From Vreelandella arcis (GTDB lineage: Bacteria; Pseudomonadota; Gammaproteobacteria; Pseudomonadales; Halomonadaceae), in NCBI RefSeq assembly GCF_900103865.1, contig NZ_FNII01000019.1:1-58842 (forward strand): a stretch of DNA of 58,842 nt, written 5' to 3'. Shown here in pieces: positions 53,009 to 58,842 of the stretch. Position 1 is the stretch's first letter. Every line of letters starts with the position of its first letter. The notes under the pieces are model-generated. The model worked only from the letters and a program-made list of their open reading frames with translations. It made no database searches and had not been told where the DNA came from. The position numbers and the translations under genes are program-made.

Positions 53009-54775
53009 TTAAAACGACCATACCAGCGGCACCAGGCCGATGACGGTGGCGGCCACTAGCACGCTGAGCGGTGCCCCCAGGCGTAGGTAGTCGCTAAAGC
53101 GGTAGCCGCCGGGGCCAAGTACCATCAGGTTGGTTTGGTAACCCAGCGGGGTCATAAAGCTTGCCGAGGCGGCGAACATGATGGCGATGGCAAAGGGTAA
53201 AAAGTTAACGCCTAGCTGGTCGGCCACCGAGACGGCAATGGGAAACATCAGCACGGCGGCGGCGTTGTTGGTGATCAGCTCGGTGAATATCACCGTCATC
53301 AGGTACACCAGCGCTAGCGCCATCCAGGGGGCCAGGTCATCGGCCATCAGCAACCATTGAGCCACCTGGGCGGCCGCACCGGTCTCCGTCATGCCTGCGC
53401 CCAGTGCGAAAGACGCGGCGATGACGATGAGCACGGATAGATCGATGTAGCGGCGCGCTTTGCTCATGGGCACGCAGCGGGTCACCAGCATGCCGCCGCT
53501 GGCGAGTAGCGCGGCTTCCAGAATCGACAGCAGCCCTAGGGCGCTTAACGACACCATGGCCCCCAGAATACCCAGCGCGATGGGCGCCTTGCGGAAATCC
53601 GGCGGGGTGGAGTCGTTCAGGCTACTGACCAGCAGGAAGTCTTTGCGGTACCGGTACTGGTCGACAAAGTCGTGGGTGGTTTCCAGCAGCAAGGTATCGC
53701 CCACTTGCAGTGTGGCGGTGCCCAGCTTGCCGGGCAGGCTTTTACCGTGGCGCGAGATCGACAGAATCACCGCCTGGTAGCGGGAGCGAAACCGCGAGTC
53801 TTTAACGCTTTGCCCCAGCCCGCCAAAATCCGGGCCGATGACCGCTTCCACCAGGCAGCGCCGGTGATGGGCAATATCCAGCTTGTGGATATCGCCGCTG
53901 GCGGGTTTTAGGCCCCGAATGCGGCGCAGCTCCCGGGCGCATTCCGGCGCGCCAATAAACATCAGTATATCGCCTGCCTTGAGCACCGCTTCCGGCGGTA
54001 CGCTGTTGAGCAATTCCCCATCGCGCTCAATGTCGGCCAGGTAGCCGTTCGCCAGGCTGCGTAGCCCGGCCTCGGCAATTGTTTTGCCTACCAGCGGCCC
54101 TTTGGCTTCTACTTCAACATCCACCACGTATTCGCGGGCTTGCTCAAGCTGTTCTAAAACGCCTTGGCGGTCGGGCAGTAGCTTGTTGGTAAAAAAGTAC
54201 AGAAAGGTGCCGCCGACGAGCACTAGCGGCACGCCCACCCAGGCCAGTGAAAACATCGAGAGGCTGACGCCGCGCTCGGTTTGCAGCAGGCCATCTACCA
54301 CCAGGTTGGTACTGGTGCCAATCAGCGTACAGGTGCCGCCGATAATCGCCGCGTAGCTCAGCGGCAGCAACAGCTTGCCCGGCGGGAGTTTTAGCCGTGC
54401 CGCCCATTCCTGTATCGCGGGGATGAACATGGCGACCACAGTGGTGTTGTTCATAAAGGCGCTGAGCCCGGCGGCGGGCAGTAATACGCGTAGCTGAGCT
54501 TGGCGTAGCTGCGTGGGTTGGCCCAGTAGGCGGTGGGCCAGCCATTGAATCGCCCCGGTTTCTTTCAGCCCTGCCGCCACCACGTAAAGCGTGGCAATGG
54601 TAATCACCCCGGGGTTGGAAAACCCTTGTAGCGCTTGAGCGGGAGTTAGCGTACCGCTGATGACCAGGCACCCCAGGGCGGACATCAAGATGGCATCGGG
54701 GGCAATGCGGGTAAATGCGAGGGCGGCTAGCGTGGCCACGACCACGAACAGGGTAAAAATAGCCGCGACTTCCAT
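53009..54775 (-). CDS. SLC13-family (DASS) permease with two RCK-C domains
   Basis: 588 residues. Membrane helices occupy about 1-200 and 395-588, with the repeated family motifs SAFMNNTTVVAMFIP near 105-119 and ELITNNAAAVLMFPI near 500-514. Between them are two TrkA-C (RCK-C) modules, about 210-285 (EAKGPLVGKTIAEAGL) and 300-375. This architecture is typical of bacterial sulfate/sodium symporters such as SAC1- and SdcS-like proteins; substrate could be sulfate or a dicarboxylate. It shares an operon with cysQ, which supports sulfate. It is led by an ops element, so RfaH should control it. Confidence 0.88.
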   Translation of the reverse strand: MEVAAIFTLFVVVATLAALAFTRIAPDAILMSALGCLVISGTLTPAQALQGFSNPGVITIATLYVVAAGLKETGAIQWLAHRLLGQPTQLRQAQLRVLLPAAGLSAFMNNTTVVAMFIPAIQEWAARLKLPPGKLLLPLSYAAIIGGTCTLIGTSTNLVVDGLLQTERGVSLSMFSLAWVGVPLVLVGGTFLYFFTNKLLPDRQGVLEQLEQAREYVVDVEVEAKGPLVGKTIAEAGLRSLANGYLADIERDGELLNSVPPEAVLKAGDILMFIGAPECARELRRIRGLKPASGDIHKLDIAHHRRCLVEAVIGPDFGGLGQSVKDSRFRSRYQAVILSISRHGKSLPGKLGTATLQVGDTLLLETTHDFVDQYRYRKDFLLVSSLNDSTPPDFRKAPIALGILGAMVSLSALGLLSILEAALLASGGMLVTRCVPMSKARRYIDLSVLIVIAASFALGAGMTETGAAAQVAQWLLMADDLAPWMALALVYLMTVIFTELITNNAAAVLMFPIAVSVADQLGVNFLPFAIAIMFAASASFMTPLGYQTNLMVLGPGGYRFSDYLRLGAPLSVLVAATVIGLVPLVWSF

Positions 54776-54795
54776 AGTGCTCCGTCTTAAAAAAA

Positions 54796-54850
54796 CCGTT
54801 TAGGCACGCTACCGCCCGGGGATTGTTCCGGACGCTTTCCCTTGCCCTGG
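54796..54850 (-). promoter_or_regulatory. Second ops element and conserved leader before the SLC13-cysQ operon
   Basis: The minus strand of 54805-54816 reads GGCGGTAGCGTG, identical to the copy before wzz, and the whole stretch of about 55 bp matches 51846-51900. It sits 30 bp before the permease start, the same distance as in the wzz leader. The adjacent divergent gene encodes RfaH. Confidence 0.88.
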
Positions 54851-54979
54851 TCTTGATTAACATTTGGTGTGCCGACGGCGTGGTTTGCTGCGTTCGGCCA
54901 CTGCGATTTTGTTACAATGCGCTCTTACCCCAAGAGTAGACAACCTCATGGGTTAACTCATTCTACCGCAAGGAGAGAC

Positions 54980-55504
54980 ATGACCCTTTACGATAGCCAA
55001 GCCAACGCAGAATGCGCGCAATGGTACCTTATCCAGTGTAAGGGGGGCGAGTCTTTCCGCGCGGCTAGCCAGTTGGAAAACCAGGGCTATCATGTCTTTC
55101 ACCCGGTGTTGGCCGTGCAGCGAAAACGTCGTGGCAAACTGGTGTGGCTCACGGAACCGCTCTTCCCGCATTATCTGTTTATTGAGCTTGATCAGGTGGC
55201 CAGCAACTGGCGGCCCATCCGCTCTACACGGGGTGTTTTGCGCCTGGTGACCTTTGGCGACCAGCCCGCTGCCGTGCCCTCGCACATTGTGGAGACGTTA
55301 CGCCAGAATAGTGTTGAAGATGAGAGCTCAAAAGAGGTGTATTTTCACGTGGGCGATGCCGTGGAAGTCACCGAAGGGGCGTTCAAAGGCCAGCTTGCGC
55401 AGCTCACCGAGCTGAAAGGCCAGGATCGCGCCCTTCTTCTCCTTACCTTATTAAACCGCCCCCAGCAGGTAGAAGTTCCCATCGCGCATTTGCAGAAGCA
55501 GTGA
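54980..55504 (+). CDS. rfaH: Transcription antitermination protein RfaH
   Basis: 174 residues, a NusG paralogue of the RfaH length. The NGN domain is about 8-110: AQWYLIQCKGGESFRAASQLENQG, then RKRRGKLVWLTEPLFPHYLFIEL, then RSTRGVLRLVTFG. The KOW-bearing C-terminal domain is about 120-174: VGDAVEVTEGAFKGQLAQL. It joins RNA polymerase paused at ops sites, suppresses Rho and intrinsic termination and recruits ribosomes. ATG 54980 has AGGAGA 4 bases upstream; a longer frame from 54869 covers the promoter, where TACAAT at 54913-54918 may be the -10 box. Its two likely targets lie in this window. Confidence 0.93.
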   Translation: MTLYDSQANAECAQWYLIQCKGGESFRAASQLENQGYHVFHPVLAVQRKRRGKLVWLTEPLFPHYLFIELDQVASNWRPIRSTRGVLRLVTFGDQPAAVPSHIVETLRQNSVEDESSKEVYFHVGDAVEVTEGAFKGQLAQLTELKGQDRALLLLTLLNRPQQVEVPIAHLQKQ

Positions 55505-55520
55505 ATGATGCCATTAGATG

Positions 55521-55935
55521 ACCTGATCGCCAGGTAGGAGTGCAATTCATTGCGCGATCAGGAAAGGATCTTGGGAGAGGGTGAGAACGTTTATAGATAA
55601 TGATCGCGCGAGAAATATCGGTCTTACAAAAAACTGGATGGCTTCGAGGCACCGAGGGTGAACGCCGGCAGATGGCCTGATCGCCCGGTAGGAGCGCAAT
55701 TCATTGCGCGATCAGCAAGGATCGAGGCGCGAGGGTGAACGCTTGTAGATAATCTGATCGCCCGATAAATCGGGCTCTTACAAAAAACTGGATGGCTTCG
55801 AGGCACCGAGGGTGAACGCCGGCAGATGGCCTGATCGCCCGGTAGGAGCGCAATTCATTGCGCGATCAGCAAGCATCAGGGCGCCGAAGGTGAACGCTGG
55901 TAGATGGCCTGATCACCCGACAAGTCGGGCTTCTA
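55521..55935. repeat. REP-like repeat cluster I
   Basis: Alternating copies of two short hairpin units. Type A has GCGCAA-ttca-TTGCGC preceded by GATCGCCCGGTAGGA (copies near 55521-55561, 55678-55716, 55832-55870). Type B has GCCCGA-taaa-TCGGGC or GCCCGA-caag-TCGGGC (near 55756-55780 and 55909-55935). An approximately 87-bp composite unit, starting ACTGGATGGCTTCGAGG, is repeated at 55630-55716 and 55784-55870. This fits a BIME-like family. I see no gene in 55505-55962. Confidence 0.82.
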
Positions 55936-55962
55936 CAAGGGGGCAGGTGCAGGCATGGGCAA

Positions 55963-56247
55963 TCAGTGTGAAGCCAGCTCGTTAAAGAACGAAGGGTTTT
56001 CTTGAATGGTCGCGAGCACCTTCGCTGCCAGCCCCGTTGGATTGCGACGTTTAGTCTCCCAGCTTTTAATGGTATCAATACTGGTGCCCATTGCGTCGGC
56101 AAACTCAGCTTGGGATACATGCAATTTCGCGCGAATCGCTCTGACATCTGCCACTTCGTGGCGAGTCTCTCGGCTGGCTTGAGCCTTACCCTTTTTAATC
56201 TCGACAGCTTCTTGCAGCGATGTATTGAGCTCATCAAAAATACTCAT
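55963..56247 (-). CDS. XRE-type antitoxin (HigA/NadS-like)
   Basis: 94 residues. The helix-turn-helix is KLHVSQAEFADAMGTSIDTIKSWETKRRNPTG, near 43-74, as in HigA- and NadS-type antitoxins. ATG 56247 has AGGAGG 7 bases upstream, and its first base is the last base of the toxin stop. The toxin-first gene order is the HigBA style. It probably represses the operon at the palindrome at 56616-56630 and neutralises the toxin. Confidence 0.88.
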   Translation of the reverse strand: MSIFDELNTSLQEAVEIKKGKAQASRETRHEVADVRAIRAKLHVSQAEFADAMGTSIDTIKSWETKRRNPTGLAAKVLATIQENPSFFNELASH

Positions 56248-56582
56248 CAAGAAACCTCCTCTCTTAACTGCTGGGTAAGTGTTTTCAGCGTGGCCTTTTC
56301 AGAAGGCGTCAAACTGTCTTTCACATTTTTAGGATAAGCCAATATCAGGTAAATGACCTCAGCGGTAGCCAGAAAGTAAATAACACGAGCGCCACCTCGT
56401 TTACCCTTATGCCCCAATGCCATACGAACCTTGCGCAGCCCTCCTGTACCTTGAATCAGGTCACCCTTGTCTGGCTGCGCAATAAGCGTTAACTGAAGCT
56501 CCTTTAGCTCGTCATCAGAGGCAATAGTATCGATTTGCCTAGTGAACGTAGGCGTTTCAATAAACTCTATGGCGTGAGTCAC
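56247..56582 (-). CDS. RelE/HigB-type toxin
   Basis: 111 residues if it starts at GTG 56582. THAIEFIETPTFTRQI is the usual N-terminus of NadT/HigB-like RelE toxins. GTGGLRKVRMALGHKGKRGGARVIYFL near 58-84 is the hallmark, with the Arg/Lys residues used for mRNA cleavage, and YLILAYPKNVKDSLTPSE follows. The frame is open to 56636, but that would put the promoter-proximal palindrome and a TATAAG box inside the gene, so I prefer the shorter form. It cleaves mRNA at the ribosome, by homology. Confidence 0.87.
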   Translation of the reverse strand: MTHAIEFIETPTFTRQIDTIASDDELKELQLTLIAQPDKGDLIQGTGGLRKVRMALGHKGKRGGARVIYFLATAEVIYLILAYPKNVKDSLTPSEKATLKTLTQQLREEVS

Positions 56583-56615
56583 CTTTATCTGCTTCCTCTG
56601 ACCAGTATGCTTATA

Positions 56616-56630
56616 GTGTACAAAGTACAC
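56616..56630. promoter_or_regulatory. Operator palindrome of the HigBA-like operon
   Basis: GTGTAC-aaa-GTACAC, a perfect 6-bp dyad, overlaps the probable -10 (TATAAG, minus strand near 56610). This is typical for antitoxin autoregulation. Confidence 0.6.
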
Positions 56631-56688
56631 AATCAAAATCGAAATGTCGATATATAATTAACATCTGACGACGGAAGTGGCCTGACCG

Positions 56689-56945
56689 CCACGTAGGAGC
56701 GCAATTCATTGCGCGATCAGGAAGGATCATGGTGCCGAGGGTGAACGCTGTTAGATAGTCTGATCGCCCGATAAATCGGGCTCTTACAAAAAACTGGATG
56801 GCTTCGAGGCGCCGAGGGTGAATGCTGGTAGATGGCCTGATCGCCCGGTAGGAGCGCAATTCATTGCGCGATCAGCAATGATCAAGGCGCCGAGGGCGAA
56901 TGCTTGTAGGTAGTCTGATCGCCCGACAAGTCGAGCTCTTAGCTG
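56689..56945. repeat. REP-like repeat cluster II
   Basis: The same two hairpin units as at 55.5-55.9 kb: type A near 56689-56730 and 56836-56877, type B near 56757-56787 and a variant near 56913-56942. The 87-bp composite unit recurs at 56789-56877. A single degenerate unit lies at 57436-57458. No gene is supported from 56637 to 56995. Confidence 0.8.
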
Positions 56946-56995
56946 GGTGCATGCAGTGGGTTTTGTAAGTGCACTCATAATGGCGTATTGAAAAG

Positions 56996-57427
56996 TTACT
57001 TAAATATGTCGCCCAAGTGTTCCGCAAACAGCGTATCGCGCATCCAGGTTTTAAGCTGATCATGCTCCGCCCGTTCAATCCGAACTTCTACCCATGAGGG
57101 CACGTCGCTAAATTTAAGCTTCACTAGCGAGCGAAGGTTATCGCGCGCTTCATCGAGGCGACCTTCTTGACGACCTTCCAAACGTCCTTTTTCTTCCCAG
57201 CGCTCAGGCCATTGTTTAATGCGTTCTGCCAACATGTGATGTACCTCATGTAGCTCGTGTAAGTTGTTGAACTCGGGCAATTCCATCTCGGGCGCCCGGT
57301 TAGGCAGCAGTACTCGGCGTATCCATACCACAAAGGCTCGACGAAGCGCCGTTTGCTCAGAGGCTTTAAGCCATTCTACCAGGCTGCCCAGCACTTCCAG
57401 ACGTATTGGGACGTGGTGAAGGAACAC
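56996..57427 (-). pseudogene. 5'-truncated Rpn-family nuclease (PD-(D/E)XK transposase-like)
   Basis: 143 residues open from a GTG, but it corresponds only to the C-terminal half of an Rpn/YhgA-type protein: VPIRLEVLGSLVEWLKASEQTALRRAFVVWIRR, then HHMLAERIKQWPERWEEKGRLEGRQEGR, the family's helical linker. The nuclease domain, normally encoded ahead of this, is missing; the sequence upstream is a REP-like unit. The last 45 or so residues are duplicated at the right window edge. It is probably non-functional as a nuclease, but could be a short in-frame product, since internal starts are known for Rpn proteins. Confidence 0.75.
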
Positions 57428-57507
57428 ACCAAGTAGCCCAATTCAATGGGCGATCAGGAAGAGTCGTGACGGCAACCAGGTATCAGTTGGATCGCTTAAA
57501 TTTAGTG

Positions 57508-58316
<809 letters not shown>

Positions 58317-58340
58317 CTATTGAGACTGCTTGGTAGCTGT

Positions 58341-58403
58341 TCATTGCAAAGTTTGGCGTCGCAAGAGAATTGCATTTGTATCAAGCAGATATTTACCATT
58401 CAT
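58341..58403 (-). pseudogene. N-terminal stub of a VapC/PIN toxin
   Basis: From ATG 58403 the frame reads MNGKYLLDTNAILLRRQTLQ and stops. YLLDTNAIL is the unmistakable start of a PIN-domain RNase, with the first catalytic Asp at residue 8. Only 20 residues remain of about 130. The stub overlaps the 3' end of the antitoxin gene by about 11 bases, the normal VapBC coupling, so this is a decapitated toxin-antitoxin locus. Confidence 0.8.
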
Positions 58404-58617
58404 CCCGCAATTCCCTTTGAAGCTCAACAGCACCCTGTTCTTTAAACGCGCTTATCCCAGCACCACTAAAATCTAATGTTGATGCAGGCAGCTCCTTAAT
58501 GGGGCTGTCTTTCACCATCACCACAATATGCGCGTGATGGTTTTGAAGTTCGTCGTATTCAGGCGGAATCGTTACCACGCCGTTTTTAATATCTGCTTCG
58601 AATTCAATTGAATACAT
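58393..58617 (-). CDS. Orphan VapB-like antitoxin
   Basis: 74 residues. IEFEADIKNGVVTIPPEYDELQNHHAHIVVMV is a short beta-rich N-terminus of the AbrB/VapB-like or Phd-like sort. The C-terminus (KEQGAVELQRELRDEW) is the probable toxin-binding helix. ATG 58617 is favoured; 58632 adds five residues. Its toxin partner survives only as a 20-residue stub, so it is an orphan antitoxin, perhaps kept as an anti-addiction factor or for DNA binding. Confidence 0.7.
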   Translation of the reverse strand: MYSIEFEADIKNGVVTIPPEYDELQNHHAHIVVMVKDSPIKELPASTLDFSGAGISAFKEQGAVELQRELRDEW

Positions 58618-58704
58618 GGTATCTCTCCCCACCAGTCACTCATACGGCCCTTCATAGACCAGCGATCACGCCAAGCCAAGCGTTTTTACCACGTGGCAGG
58701 GAGC

Positions 58705-58842
58705 TTACTTGAATATGTCGCCCAGATGTTCCGCAAACAACGTATCGCGCATCCAGGTTTTAAGCTGATCATGCTCCGCCTGTTCAATCCGAACTTCTAC
58801 CCATGAGGGCACGTCGCTAAATTTAAGCTTCACTAGCGAGCG
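58705..58842 (-). CDS. Rpn-family nuclease, C-terminal part (runs off the window)
   Basis: The visible 45 residues end in LGDIFK-like text and match the tail of the truncated copy at 56996-57427 almost base for base. The gene continues beyond the right edge, so it may be the intact parent. Rpn proteins are PD-(D/E)XK nucleases that nick DNA and promote recombination. The two copies form a direct repeat of about 135 bp or more around the HEPN/MNT and VapB loci. Confidence 0.75.
   Translation of the reverse strand, partial: RSLVKLKFSDVPSWVEVRIEQAEHDQLKTWMRDTLFAEHLGDIFK

Noticed and set aside
54869..54979. Longer RfaH starting at 54869
   Set aside because: It would cover the probable promoter; AGGAGA and the family N-terminus support ATG 54980.

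Overview
The window looks like a chromosomal segment of a marine or halophilic gammaproteobacterium, probably Halomonadaceae. That placement is an inference. It rests on the RfaH/ops pair, the REP-like repeats, the TRAP transporter with its amine-catabolism operon, and the acidic proteins; no rRNA or tRNA gene is present to confirm it. The segment is strongly mosaic.

Layout. (1) 1-2.5 kb is a scar region: a small membrane protein gene, a truncated copy of a gene that is intact at 21.6-22.5 kb, and IS5- and IS3-type remnants. (2) 2.6-10.8 kb is a catabolic block. A TRAP transporter (dctPQM, + strand) faces a minus-strand set of aminotransferase, aldehyde dehydrogenase, GntR/FCD regulator and FAD-dependent amine oxidase. 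Two matching 21-bp dyads lie before dctP and before the aminotransferase gene, which suggests one regulon. (3) 10.9-26.5 kb is an accessory island: a ParD/RelE-type toxin-antitoxin pair, a decayed IS3 transposase, a CoiA-like nuclease, a translationally coupled four-gene operon ending in two tyrosine-recombinase-fold proteins (one intact, one without catalytic residues), a PLD-nuclease/PD-(D/E)XK-like gene pair, a hairpin-rich putative structured RNA, and a coupled operon of small basic protein, winged-helix protein, SF2 helicase and a third tyrosine recombinase. (4) 26.6-51.9 kb is a minus-strand surface-polysaccharide (O-antigen or capsule) cluster. Transcription runs from wzz through rmlBDAC, fdtA/C/B, wzx, glycosyltransferases, a Wzy-like polymerase, asnB-like amidotransferase, UDP-GalNAcA synthesis (epimerase plus dehydrogenase) and pglA/C/D/E-like initiation genes, to a broken ugd and a strong terminator. 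It contains a group II intron remnant, an ISL3 remnant, an acetyltransferase pseudogene and a 10-copy heptanucleotide repeat. (5) 52.1-55.5 kb holds cysQ, an SLC13 permease and rfaH. (6) 55.5-58.8 kb is a REP-rich zone with HigBA-like, HEPN/MNT and broken VapBC-like modules and two copies of an Rpn-family nuclease tail.

How the parts work together. RfaH, encoded at 55 kb, probably acts on two ops elements (GGCGGTAGCGTG) within near-identical leaders of about 55 bp. One leads into wzz and the polysaccharide operon, the other into the SLC13-cysQ operon. The polysaccharide genes predict dTDP-rhamnose, a dTDP-Fuc3NAc-type sugar, UDP-GalNAcA (possibly amidated) and a bacillosamine-type initiating sugar whose dehydratase is not in the window. 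The most novel-looking parts are the recombinase operon with its neighbouring nuclease pair and the structured-RNA/helicase/integrase module.
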